This document shows, one piece after another, positions 8,707-16,383 of a DNA stretch of 64,000 nt (positions are counted from its first letter, which is position 1; each line of letters opens with the position of its first letter). The DNA comes from an uncultured Bacilli bacterium (GTDB lineage: Bacteria > Bacillota_I > Bacilli_A > RF39 > UBA660). The notes under the pieces are model-generated. The model did not search any database, was not told the origin of the DNA, and saw nothing but the letters and a program-made list of their open reading frames with translations. The stretch is from assembly GCA_934101595.1 (NCBI GenBank), contig CAKORR010000005.1:1-64000 (forward strand), written 5' to 3'. A program made the translations under genes and the position numbers.

Positions 8707-9325
8707 AATAGTTATCTTTTTTTGTGTGGTAATAATTGTATTGTTTATTAGCAATCTTATTTGTTTTGTAAAAAATACTGATATTGTAAAAAACAAATTA
8801 TTTGAAATATATTTAAATAGTGATTTAAAAAGTTTAAAAGCCGAAAATGATAATTTAAAAAGCATTTTAAAAATCAAAAAGTTAAACGAAAATATAGTTG
8901 CTTTTAGAGCTTATATGATTAATCCGTATGAAAGCTTTGTTGGAATAACAAATAATAAAAAAATTAAAACTGGTGACCCTGTATACAGCGAAGCAGGATT
9001 AATTGGCTTTGTAAAAAAAATATATCGCAATGAGATTTTAATAGAATCCTTAAACGTTACCAAAAGCAAAATATCAGTTATGGTAAATGATAAATATGGT
9101 TTAATTAGTTGCGATAAAAATAATTGCACATTGGAAGGCTTATTGTCAACGGATATAAAAAAGGGCGATATAGTTTACACTTCTGGATTAGCAAAAGCTA
9201 AAAAAGGTATGAAAGTTGGAGTTATAACAAAAATAGATAATAAAGATTCAATTTTTAAAACAAAAGCAACCATCGATATAAACGCGTCCTATAAAAAGCT
9301 TAATTATCTTTTTATTGAGGTATAA
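8693..9325 (+). CDS. mreC: Rod shape-determining protein MreC
   Basis: The 210-residue protein has an N-terminal membrane anchor (about 5-25), a coiled-coil segment (LKSLKAENDNLKSIL) and the beta-rich MreC domain with GDPVYSEAGLIGFV and KGDIVYTSGL. It organises the elongation cell-wall machinery with MreD and MreB. It is shorter than the usual 270-300 residues. The start is GTG overlapping the end of radC. Confidence 0.82.
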   Translation: MKKNKIVIFFCVVIIVLFISNLICFVKNTDIVKNKLFEIYLNSDLKSLKAENDNLKSILKIKKLNENIVAFRAYMINPYESFVGITNNKKIKTGDPVYSEAGLIGFVKKIYRNEILIESLNVTKSKISVMVNDKYGLISCDKNNCTLEGLLSTDIKKGDIVYTSGLAKAKKGMKVGVITKIDNKDSIFKTKATIDINASYKKLNYLFIEV

Positions 9326-9326
9326 T

Positions 9327-9611
9327 ATGTTAGTTCTAATATTAGTAGAAATCATTTTAATATATTTTAATGTGTACCTTTATTTACCATATTTTGCTAT
9401 GTATTACAATAGTTCCAAGTATAATATCTTAATGCTTTTCGCATCGGTTATTTTAGATATTTATTTTTTTAGAATAAAATTATCACTTTTTGCTTTTATA
9501 GTTTTGTGCACAAATTGGCTGCTAATATCGGTAAGAGGCAAGAAAGAAAAATTATATCTAGAAATAATTATATTTGTTGCTACACTAATGTTTGTTAATC
9601 TTTTTTTGTAA
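9327..9611 (+). CDS. Short MreD-like membrane protein
   Basis: The 94-residue, almost entirely hydrophobic protein has about three membrane segments. Sequence alone is weak evidence. The position directly after mreC and before spoIVFA is where mreD stands in Bacillus, but MreD is normally 160-170 residues, so this is a reduced form if it is MreD. ATG at 9327 is chosen because GAGG lies just upstream, at the end of mreC. Confidence 0.5.
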   Translation: MLVLILVEIILIYFNVYLYLPYFAMYYNSSKYNILMLFASVILDIYFFRIKLSLFAFIVLCTNWLLISVRGKKEKLYLEIIIFVATLMFVNLFL

Positions 9612-9641
9612 AACCTCATATATATTATGTAGGGTGATCAT

Positions 9642-10223
9642 ATGGATGTATACGAATATATAAAAAAGAAAAATAATAAAAAGAATAATAAACTAAGCGA
9701 TAAGTTTAGTAATGTTTTAACAAAAATATTAATCACTATCATATTTATATTTGTAAGCATAATATATGTAAAAAAAAGTGATGATAATTTAAAACTTTAT
9801 AAAAAAAATGTTTTTGAAACAACGATATCTTTTAATCAAGCAAATAAATTTCTAAGCAAGTTTTTAGGCACAAAGAAAAAAATACCACTTATAAAAGATG
9901 CATATGTTTTTAATGAGGCAAATAAAACTCAAGAAAAGTTTTTGAATGGCACAAAAATAACGTACACAAGTATTACCCCTATAAAAGCATTGGAAAGCGG
10001 AGTAGTTGTATTTATCGGCGAGAAGGACAATTTAGGAAAAACAATTATTGTTCAAGGCACAGACGAATATGATATTTGGTATTCTAATGTAAGTGATTTT
10101 AATTTGAATATGTATGACTATATAGAAAAAGACTCAATAATAGGTAATTCCAATGAGGTAATTATTACTATTTCTAAAAACGGTAACTTTATTGATTATG
10201 AAGAGTATCAAAACAAAGCTTAA
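9642..10223 (+). CDS. spoIVFA: SpoIVFA-like LytM/M23-domain membrane protein
   Basis: The 193-residue protein has a charged N-terminus, one membrane segment (about 27-45) and a C-terminal LytM-like beta domain (LESGVVVFIGEKDNLGKTIIVQG ... DYIEKDSIIG). The HxxxD and HxH zinc ligands are missing. This is the form of SpoIVFA, which holds SpoIVFB inactive in the outer forespore membrane until engulfment is complete. The following gene is SpoIVFB and overlaps it by 26 bases. The order mreD-spoIVFA-spoIVFB-rplU matches Bacillus, apart from missing minCD. Confidence 0.72.
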   Translation: MDVYEYIKKKNNKKNNKLSDKFSNVLTKILITIIFIFVSIIYVKKSDDNLKLYKKNVFETTISFNQANKFLSKFLGTKKKIPLIKDAYVFNEANKTQEKFLNGTKITYTSITPIKALESGVVVFIGEKDNLGKTIIVQGTDEYDIWYSNVSDFNLNMYDYIEKDSIIGNSNEVIITISKNGNFIDYEEYQNKA

Positions 10224-10965
10224 GATAGATATAACAACTTATTTATTTGTTTTATTATATTTTTTATGCGGTTATATTAAAAATATAATTATCATATACA
10301 TAATAATTATATTTCATGAATTTGGTCACGTTCTAGCTTCAAAAATATTAAAATATAAAATAACTAGTGTTACAATTTATCCTTTTGGGGGAATTACCAA
10401 ATCCGATCAATTAATTAACGCTCCCCTTAATAGCGACCTAATTATATATTGGGCGGGGCTCATTTTTCAAATAATTTTATTTGTACCATTTATGTTATTT
10501 TACAAATTGGAAATAATAAATTTGAATACTCTAAAATTATTCGTTTATTTTAATATTTGTATTTTTTTATTTAATGCTCTTCCAATAGCGCCATTAGATG
10601 GATATTTAATTTTAAATAATATTTTAAATAGATTTACCTCATTTTATAATGCTAAAATTATAACTTATATTTTTTCGGCAATATTTATCGTATTTTTTAT
10701 TTATTTTTATTATAGTAACTATATTATTTGGGTATTTTTAATCGTAAATCAATTAAAAGAAATAATAAATTTTAAATATGTATTTAATAAATTTTTATTA
10801 GAGAGACATTTATATAAATTTTCATGGCGCAGAAAAAAATATTATAAAGAGATGAATCTTAAAAAACTTGAAAGAGAGAAACTTGGCCATTATTATAACG
10901 GATTTACATGGTTAAGTGAAAAAGATTTATTAAGTAAAATGTTTGACAAAAAGGGATATTTTTGA
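10198..10965 (+). CDS. spoIVFB: SpoIVFB-like intramembrane metalloprotease (M50)
   Basis: This 255-residue polytopic site-2-type protease has HEFGH (the HEXXH zinc motif) in the second membrane segment near residue 40 and the third zinc ligand in NALPIAPLDGY near residues 124-134. SpoIVFB cleaves pro-sigma-K in the mother cell; a sigK with a pro-sequence lies at 21450-22145. The C-terminal CBS domain of B. subtilis SpoIVFB is not evident; instead there is a basic tail. ATG at 10198 lies inside the end of spoIVFA, implying translational coupling. An rplU promoter lies inside its 3' end. Confidence 0.85.
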   Translation: MKSIKTKLKIDITTYLFVLLYFLCGYIKNIIIIYIIIIFHEFGHVLASKILKYKITSVTIYPFGGITKSDQLINAPLNSDLIIYWAGLIFQIILFVPFMLFYKLEIINLNTLKLFVYFNICIFLFNALPIAPLDGYLILNNILNRFTSFYNAKIITYIFSAIFIVFFIYFYYSNYIIWVFLIVNQLKEIINFKYVFNKFLLERHLYKFSWRRKKYYKEMNLKKLEREKLGHYYNGFTWLSEKDLLSKMFDKKGYF

Positions 10966-10971
10966 TATTAT
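10943..10971 (+). promoter_or_regulatory. Sigma-A promoter of rplU operon
   Basis: TTGACA at 10943-10948 and TATTAT at 10966-10971, with a 17-bp spacer, lie in the last codons of spoIVFB and directly before the L21 leader. Confidence 0.7.
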
Positions 10972-10975
10972 GTAT

Positions 10976-11064
10976 ATCGTTTGAAGGGCTTTCCGGAAAA
11001 ACCGCACTGAATAGGTTAATAAATCCTTGTGATACCTTAAGGGCGCGTCTTAATCAAAAAAGGA
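10976..11064 (+). promoter_or_regulatory. Ribosomal protein L21 leader
   Basis: The roughly 90-nt G+C-richer stretch between the promoter and the rplU ribosome-binding site holds GGGCTTTCCGG and GGGCGCGTCTTAATC-type elements, as in the conserved L21 leader of Bacillota. The position, upstream of rplU-prp-rpmA, is the canonical one. It probably binds a ribosomal protein to control the operon. Confidence 0.6.
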
Positions 11065-11072
11065 GGTATGAA

Positions 11073-11372
11073 ATGAAAGCTATATTTGTAACAGGTGGAA
11101 AACAATATTATGTAAGCGAAAACGATGTTATCTATGTTGAAAAGTTAGATGCAGAAGTTGGTAGTGAGGTTACTTTTACTGATGTATTATATGTTGATGG
11201 AACAGTTGGTACTCCAGTTGTAGATAATGCAAAAGTTGTATGTACTGTTGAAAAACATGGAAAAGATAAAAAGATTATTGTTTTCAAATATAAACCTAAA
11301 AAGAAATATCGTAATAAACAAGGTCATAGACAACCATACACTAAATTAGTTGTTAAGAAAATTGTTAAATAA
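11073..11372 (+). CDS. rplU: 50S ribosomal protein L21
   Basis: This 99-residue L21 begins MKAIFVTGGKQYYVSENDVI, with the family signature KKKYRNKQGHRQPYT near the end. The start has AAGGAGGTATGAA upstream. An upstream in-frame extension to 10962 covers the leader and is not coding. The gene abuts prp with no gap. Confidence 0.97.
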   Translation: MKAIFVTGGKQYYVSENDVIYVEKLDAEVGSEVTFTDVLYVDGTVGTPVVDNAKVVCTVEKHGKDKKIIVFKYKPKKKYRNKQGHRQPYTKLVVKKIVK

Positions 11373-11666
11373 ATGATAAAGGTTAAAGTAGAAAGTGATA
11401 AAATAAGTATATTAGGGCATGCGCTTTATGACGATTATGGACGTGATATTGTCTGTGCAAGTGCTTCTTCAATCGTTATTACAACTATTAATGCAATAAT
11501 GTCATTTGATAGTAATTCAATAACTTATGAAAAGAAAAAAGATGCTTTAATAATTTATATTTTGAAAAAAAATAAAAATACAAAACTGTTATTAGATAAT
11601 ATGATTAATCTGTTAAATGAATTATCTAGTCAGTACAATGATAATATAAAAGTTATAGGAGGATAA
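11373..11666 (+). CDS. prp: Ribosomal-processing cysteine protease Prp
   Basis: The 97-residue protein carries the Prp (YsxB) signature: HALYDDYGRDIVCASASSI, with His16 and Cys28 as the catalytic pair. Prp removes the N-terminal extension of L27 before L27 joins the ribosome. Its target rpmA follows two bases after the stop, and L27 here has the required extension. Confidence 0.93.
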   Translation: MIKVKVESDKISILGHALYDDYGRDIVCASASSIVITTINAIMSFDSNSITYEKKKDALIIYILKKNKNTKLLLDNMINLLNELSSQYNDNIKVIGG

Positions 11667-11668
11667 TT

Positions 11669-11956
11669 ATGTTGTTTATGAATTTAAATATTCAATTATT
11701 TGCTCATAAAAAAGGTCAATCTTCAACTGATAACGGACGTGACTCAAGAGGTCGTCGTTTAGGTGCTAAAGCTAGTGATGGTGAAACTGTATCAGCTGGA
11801 TCAATTATATATCGTCAAAGAGGAACTAAAATTTATCCTGGTAACAATGTAGGTATGGGAAAAGATCATACTTTATTTGCTAAAATTGACGGAATTGTAA
11901 AATTTGAAAGACTTGGAAGAGACAAAAAGAAAGCAAGCGTTTACGAAGTTAAGTAA
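11669..11956 (+). CDS. rpmA: 50S ribosomal protein L27, with Prp-cleavable extension
   Basis: This 95-residue L27 has AHKKGQSSTDNGRDSRGRRLG after an N-terminal extension ending NIQLF. The site F-AHKKG fits the Prp processing motif known in Bacillota, in which a short LNxxFF-type extension is removed to expose the mature alanine. The start is ATG after GGAGG. Confidence 0.96.
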   Translation: MLFMNLNIQLFAHKKGQSSTDNGRDSRGRRLGAKASDGETVSAGSIIYRQRGTKIYPGNNVGMGKDHTLFAKIDGIVKFERLGRDKKKASVYEVK

Positions 11957-12019
11957 GCGCTTTTTATATTAATTTATTTTCATATTTTCCAAAAAAGTTA
12001 TAAAAAATGTAATAATATA

Positions 12020-12048
12020 TTGATTTCTTTGTATATTTATAATATAAT
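12020..12048 (+). promoter_or_regulatory. Promoter of a 12-codon mini-gene
   Basis: TTGATT and TATAAT (12043-12048) are separated by 17 bp. The transcript would start near 12055 and end at the terminator near 12158, about 100 nt. Confidence 0.55.
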
Positions 12049-12090
12049 GAAATTGTTAGAAGGGTAGTAATTAAAAGGAGGTGTAGATAA

Positions 12091-12129
12091 ATGAAATTTT
12101 GGATTAATTGGTTCAGAAGATTTATCTAA
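12091..12129 (+). CDS. 12-residue cationic, Trp-containing micro-peptide
   Basis: ATG follows a near-perfect AAAGGAGGTG (12074-12083) at a good distance. The frame encodes MKFWINWFRRFI and stops at 12127-12129, seven bases before a terminator stem. The unit thus has its own promoter, ribosome-binding site, frame and terminator. The peptide is aromatic and cationic, with two Trp codons. It could be a leader peptide for attenuation of the following membrane-protein gene, a small toxin, or a membrane-active peptide. No family is recognised. Confidence 0.5.
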   Translation: MKFWINWFRRFI

Positions 12130-12135
12130 TATATA

Positions 12136-12158
12136 AAAGCTCTCTTGAGCTTTTTTTG
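12136..12158 (+). terminator. Terminator after the micro-peptide
   Basis: AAAGCTC and GAGCTTT pair around TCTT, then a run of T follows. It lies between the mini-gene and the next promoter. Confidence 0.75.
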
Positions 12159-12237
12159 TGTCCAATGTTGTAAAGATCGCTGATATAATGTAAAGAGTAT
12201 TTATTGTTGTGTTATACTTATTATAGAGGTGACGAAA

Positions 12238-12909
12238 ATGAGGAGTAATTCAAAATTACTTAAATTATTTGGGGCGTTTTTTGCATATTTTTTGTATTCG
12301 GCGTATATTTCAACCTTGCTTGGAAAAATTGGCATGGAAAGCAATATAATTGCCAGAGTTTTTTGCGATATTTTATTTATGGTGCTAGTGTTTTTCTTAT
12401 ATCGCCAAAATTTAAAAGAAGACTGGAAAAGATTAAAAAAAATGCCGGCTTCCAAAATAATAAAAAACATAATTATGTGGCTTATAATATTATTTGGTGT
12501 AAACATTCTTTCGGGAGTTATAACTAAACTCCTTGCACCTAATTATGTTATTGATGCAAATACAAAACAAGTTTATAATTTATATGATAAAGATACATGG
12601 TATGCCATATTTAGATTAATGATTTTCTCAACTTTTGTTGAGAGCATAATGTGGCAAGAAGCTATCCATGACAACGTAAAAGATAAAACTATGTTTGTAG
12701 TAATTGCATCGGCAATAGGTGTTGTGATGAATTTTGTTTTTAATGGACTTCCAAGCGAGTATGCATTGCTTCAAGTTTTTGCTTATTTTTTACCAGTGGC
12801 AGTTTTAGCAATTGCCTATCTTAAAAATGATTGTAATGTTTTTATAATGTTTTTTATAAAAATGTTATTCAATTTACTACCACTAATTTTACTAGTTTTA
12901 GGTGTGTAG
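12238..12909 (+). CDS. CPBP-like polytopic membrane protein (degenerate active site)
   Basis: The 223-residue protein has about six membrane segments. The arrangement and the block STFVESIMWQEAIHD, followed by FNGLPSEY, resemble the CPBP (CAAX protease and bacteriocin-processing) family. However, the usual EExxxR motif reads VESIMWQE, so activity is doubtful. It occupies the place of spo0B between rpmA and obg. ATG at 12238 is set by GAGGTGA at 12226-12232. Confidence 0.45.
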   Translation: MRSNSKLLKLFGAFFAYFLYSAYISTLLGKIGMESNIIARVFCDILFMVLVFFLYRQNLKEDWKRLKKMPASKIIKNIIMWLIILFGVNILSGVITKLLAPNYVIDANTKQVYNLYDKDTWYAIFRLMIFSTFVESIMWQEAIHDNVKDKTMFVVIASAIGVVMNFVFNGLPSEYALLQVFAYFLPVAVLAIAYLKNDCNVFIMFFIKMLFNLLPLILLVLGV

Positions 12910-12931
12910 AACGAATTAAAGGAGGAAAAGG

Positions 12932-13621
12932 GTGAAGAAAGGAATAAATGTTGTTTTATTAGTTATATCCAGTTTATTATGCATTACCATAATTATTCTT
13001 TCATTGACAATAAATAATATGGTAAGAAAAAAAGATTCTTCTTCATCCATAGCAGACTCCACTGTAGTTCAAAATAAAGATGTGGAAATATTTAAAACTG
13101 AAAGTAGTAATTATATTTCATATATAGTTGAGGACTATGAAAGAAACTTAACATATTCATGGCAATTTAATAAAGAAGATGAAAATAACAATCCTGTTAA
13201 AGAAAACTTGCTTCTAGATATTAATCTAAGATTAAGTATTGATAAAACTGGTGATGATGCAGGGAAAATTAATAAAACAGTAAATCAAAAAAAATTAATA
13301 GTTACATTTGATCATCACGGAAAATTGCCTACTAAGGCCAAAATAAGAATAAATGTAAGTAAAAAATTTAAGAATAACGAGAGCTTGTATTTGTACTATT
13401 ATAATCCTGATAGTAAAAATATAGAATTTGTAGAGAAAAATTTAAAAGTAAAAGATGGCTGTGTGGAATTTGAAATTGATCATTGCAGCGATTACTTTCT
13501 AACAGCAGCAGTTGTTAATGAAGCGATTAATAACCCCAAAAATGTAAATTATATTATTATTGGATTGGGCGCTGTTGTGCTATTATTAATATTAATAAAT
13601 ATGATTCAGCAGAAAAAATAA
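12932..13621 (+). CDS. Membrane-anchored extracytoplasmic protein, unknown
   Basis: This 229-residue protein is not recognised. Both an N-terminal (about 5-27) and a C-terminal (about 203-224) hydrophobic segment are present. Between them is a 170-residue, charged, probably beta-rich domain ending in HCSDYFLTAAVV, a pattern seen at the end of some Gram-positive surface beta-sandwich domains. The start is GTG after AGGAGG. It may be cotranscribed with the CPBP-like gene. Confidence 0.5.
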   Translation: MKKGINVVLLVISSLLCITIIILSLTINNMVRKKDSSSSIADSTVVQNKDVEIFKTESSNYISYIVEDYERNLTYSWQFNKEDENNNPVKENLLLDINLRLSIDKTGDDAGKINKTVNQKKLIVTFDHHGKLPTKAKIRINVSKKFKNNESLYLYYYNPDSKNIEFVEKNLKVKDGCVEFEIDHCSDYFLTAAVVNEAINNPKNVNYIIIGLGAVVLLLILINMIQQKK

Positions 13622-13700
13622 ATTGTTTGCTAAACTTCACTAATTATGCTAAAATATCGAACATAATTAATGAAGTTTTTATTTAGGTTGAGGTGATAAT

Positions 13701-14975
13701 ATGTTTGTAGATGAGGTTACTTTAAAAGTGATTGCAGGCAAAGGTGGCGATGGCTGTATGTCTTTTCGCCGAGAAAAATGTGTTCCTATGGGTGGACCTG
13801 ATGGGGCAAATGGTGGTAAAGGAGCAGACATTATTTTTTCTGTTGATCCCGGTCTTAAAACTTTGCTTGATTTAAAGTATCAAAAAATTATTAAAGGCCA
13901 AAAAGGCGAAAACGGTAAGGGAAGCAATCGTACAGGAAAAAAAGCTGAAGATGTAATTATTAAAGTACCAGAGGGGACTGTTGTTTATGATACTTTGACT
14001 AATCTTGTGATTGCTGATTTAGTAAAACCAGGAGATAGTGCTATTATAGCTCATGGAGGAAGAGGTGGAAGAGGAAACAAGTCTTTTGCCAGTCAAAATA
14101 ATACCGCACCTAAAATAAGTGAATATGGCGAGCCTGGGGAAGAAAGAATAATAAAATGTGAACTTAGAATGATTGCCGATGTTGGATTCATTGGTATGCC
14201 ATCGGTTGGTAAAAGTACTTTACTATCAATGATCAGCTCATCCAAGCCTAAAATAGCTGAATATCATTTTACAACATTAACGCCCAATCTAGGAGTCGTA
14301 AAATTAAAAGATTATCGAACATTTATAGTAGCAGATCTTCCAGGACTTATTGAAAACGCAAGTAATGGTGCTGGTTTGGGATTAAAATTTCTAAAACACG
14401 CTATGCGTACGAGAATACTAGCCCATATAATTGACATGGGGTCAAGTGAAGGAAGAGATCCGATTCAAGATTTTAAGATTATAAGAAATGAAATAAATAA
14501 CTACAGTGAAAAATTGGCGAGAAAAAAAGAAATAGTTATTGCTAATAAAATGGATTTACCTGAAGCGGAAAACAATTTAAAAAAATTCAAGAAAGCTTTT
14601 CCCGACCTTAAAGTTTTTCCGGTAAGTGCCATAAATAATGAAGGCATCTCGGAGCTTCTAAATGAAGTTGCAAATATGATTGATGAAATAGATAGTGATA
14701 ATGCAATTGATAATGATGAGATGGAATCACATGTTCTTTATAAATTCACAAATGAAAAACCATACACGATTCATAACGATAATGGTGTATGGAAAATTGA
14801 AGGAAAAGAAATTGAAAGAATATTTAAGATGACGAAATTTACTGAGGATGAATCTGTCATCCGTTTTGGAAGAATTTTAAAGAAAATGGGAATAGAAGAT
14901 GAACTAGAAAAAATGGGCGCAGTGCGTGGAGACGAAGTTCAAATTCTTGATTACTTATTCATCTTCAAAGAGTAA
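13701..14975 (+). CDS. obgE: GTPase Obg/CgtA
   Basis: The 424-residue protein has the Obg glycine-rich N-domain (about 1-157, with GGDGCMSFRREKCVP and GGRGGRGNKSF), the G domain with GMPSVGKST (G1), DLPGLIENA (G3) and NKMDLP (G4), and a C-terminal OCT domain ending DEVQILDYLFIF. It acts in 50S assembly and stress responses. It follows rpmA as in Bacillus, with two extra genes between. The start is ATG with GAGGTGATAAT. Confidence 0.96.
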   Translation: MFVDEVTLKVIAGKGGDGCMSFRREKCVPMGGPDGANGGKGADIIFSVDPGLKTLLDLKYQKIIKGQKGENGKGSNRTGKKAEDVIIKVPEGTVVYDTLTNLVIADLVKPGDSAIIAHGGRGGRGNKSFASQNNTAPKISEYGEPGEERIIKCELRMIADVGFIGMPSVGKSTLLSMISSSKPKIAEYHFTTLTPNLGVVKLKDYRTFIVADLPGLIENASNGAGLGLKFLKHAMRTRILAHIIDMGSSEGRDPIQDFKIIRNEINNYSEKLARKKEIVIANKMDLPEAENNLKKFKKAFPDLKVFPVSAINNEGISELLNEVANMIDEIDSDNAIDNDEMESHVLYKFTNEKPYTIHNDNGVWKIEGKEIERIFKMTKFTEDESVIRFGRILKKMGIEDELEKMGAVRGDEVQILDYLFIFKE

Positions 14976-15284
14976 AATAGATCCAAATTTTATTTTAGAA
15001 CTAGCATTTTTGGGAAGCTCCAATATGCTAGTTTTGTTTTGCTTATTTTGAATTTTTATTACTCTGTTAGGGCCTAAATTTTCATACTTGTAAATAACTT
15101 CGTTATTTTCATCTAATCCAACTACATCTATGTTTTCTTTCATAAAGAAAGTATGTATGCTATTGCATTTTTGGAATAACATTCCATAATCAATATTTTT
15201 TTTACCTATTAAACCATTTAATCTCTTAAAAAACGTATCGGCAACAACGACATTAATATCATTTTTACCTATTTTTAGTTTCAT
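14955..15284 (-). CDS. DUF192 family protein
   Basis: The 109-residue protein matches the DUF192 pattern: an early F-x-x-R-L-x-G-L, then MLF, a central HTFFMKENIDVVGLDENNEV and a final LPKNASSKIKFGS. DUF192 proteins are of unknown function and often secreted; no signal peptide is visible here. Its 3' end overlaps obgE by 21 bases on the opposite strand. Confidence 0.7.
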   Translation of the reverse strand: MKLKIGKNDINVVVADTFFKRLNGLIGKKNIDYGMLFQKCNSIHTFFMKENIDVVGLDENNEVIYKYENLGPNRVIKIQNKQNKTSILELPKNASSKIKFGSILLFEDE

Positions 15285-15355
15285 ATTTATTCACCATTTT
15301 AATCATATCATTTTTTGAAAAAAATATGATCATTTATACATATAAAGACAATAAA

Positions 15356-15384
15356 TTGACAAATTATAAATATTATTATAAACT
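15356..15384 (+). promoter_or_regulatory. Probable promoter of the Tad pilus operon
   Basis: A perfect TTGACA (15356-15361) lies 15-17 bp before A/T-rich hexamers of the TATAAA/TAAACT type. An inverted repeat ATCATAT/ATATGAT lies upstream at 15302-15330. Confidence 0.5.
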
Positions 15385-15405
15385 AAATATATAGTAGGTG
15401 AGTTT

Positions 15406-15615
15406 ATGAAAAACCAAAAAGGTCAAGCACTCGTTGAATATGTTCTTATTATTGCTGTTGTAAGTGTTGTTGTAATATCAGTAGTAAACATATTCGGTGG
15501 ATATTTGAAAGATTCAATTACTAAAACTTCCTGCTCTTTAGTTGATAAAGAATACAAAGAGGGGGCTAAACCTGGGGAAGCTAAATGCGTATCTAAAGAA
15601 AAAATTGATGAATAA
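15406..15615 (+). CDS. Flp/Fap-type pilin (Tad pilus major subunit)
   Basis: This 69-residue prepilin has a short basic leader MKNQKG followed by QALVEYVLIIAVV. It therefore has the Gly at the cleavage site, the +5 Glu, the +6 Tyr and the hydrophobic stalk of Flp pilins. A class III or type IV prepilin peptidase would cut after Gly6. The tail has two cysteines that could form a disulfide. It is the first gene of the Tad cluster. The start is ATG after GGTGAG. Confidence 0.85.
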   Translation: MKNQKGQALVEYVLIIAVVSVVVISVVNIFGGYLKDSITKTSCSLVDKEYKEGAKPGEAKCVSKEKIDE

Positions 15616-15660
15616 ACCATAGTTATACTATAAATTTTATAAATAATAGAGGTGTGGTGC

Positions 15661-16005
15661 ATGAATAAAAGAGGACAAGCGTTAGTTGAATTCATTTTAA
15701 TCGTGCCGGTTTTAGTCATGATTTTATTTTGCTTAATTGATTTTGGTAATATATTTTCAAATAAAATAGTTATAGAAGGCAATCTCGATAAAGCGGTTAA
15801 TATGTATGAAGAAAATAAAACATATGATGAAATTAAAAATGCGATTACAACCGACGGCAAAACTAAGTTAAATATAACTAATGAGAATAATGAATATATA
15901 AAGATTAATATAAAAAGAAAAATTGATATAATTACACCAGGTTTAAACAATATTATTGGATCGCCTTTTTATGTAAGTGTAGACAGGTTTATAAAATATG
16001 AATAA
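15661..16005 (+). CDS. TadE-like pseudopilin
   Basis: The 114-residue protein begins MNKRGQALVEFILIVPVLV, the TadE form of the prepilin-like leader and stalk, then DFGNIF and a 75-residue soluble part. It is probably a minor pilin that starts or caps the Tad pilus. ATG at 15661 has AGGTGTGG directly upstream. It overlaps the next gene. Confidence 0.75.
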   Translation: MNKRGQALVEFILIVPVLVMILFCLIDFGNIFSNKIVIEGNLDKAVNMYEENKTYDEIKNAITTDGKTKLNITNENNEYIKINIKRKIDIITPGLNNIIGSPFYVSVDRFIKYE

Positions 16006-16366
16006 AAAAGGTCAAACGTTAATTATTTTTGTAATATTAATACCAATTATAATGGCAATATTTGCTTTAGTTATAGATATTGGATTAATGACTTATGAAA
16101 ATGTAAAATCAAAAAATACAACTAAAACAATTTTAAAAGAAGGCCTTAAAAATAATGATTTGAATGAAAATTATTTAAAGAAAATGCTTTTAAAAAATGG
16201 GATTAATTGCGATAATTTAAAAATATATGACGACGATAATAAATTTACAATATATAATCAGTATTTTATAAGTTCCATGTTTGGAAAAATACTTGGCATT
16301 AAAGAATATGAAGTAAATGTAAAAGCTGAAGTGACAAAAGAAACAAATAGTATTATAATTAAATAG
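15998..16366 (+). CDS. TadG/TadE-like membrane protein
   Basis: The 122-residue protein starts MNKKGQTLIIFVILIPIIMAI, again a pilin-like N-terminus, followed by DIGLMTYENVKSKN, which resembles the start of TadG. It lacks the long VWA-type domain of full TadG. It overlaps the previous gene by eight bases. Confidence 0.6.
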   Translation: MNKKGQTLIIFVILIPIIMAIFALVIDIGLMTYENVKSKNTTKTILKEGLKNNDLNENYLKKMLLKNGINCDNLKIYDDDNKFTIYNQYFISSMFGKILGIKEYEVNVKAEVTKETNSIIIK

Positions 16367-16383
16367 AATAAAGAAGGGTATTT

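Noticed and set aside
10962..11072. N-terminal extension of L21
   Set aside because: These bases hold the promoter -10 box and the L21 leader; the real start at 11073 has a strong ribosome-binding site and fits the family.
15423..15950. 175-codon minus-strand frame across the pilin genes
   Set aside because: It overlaps Flp and TadE genes completely, has no start signal and gives a low-complexity hydrophobic product.
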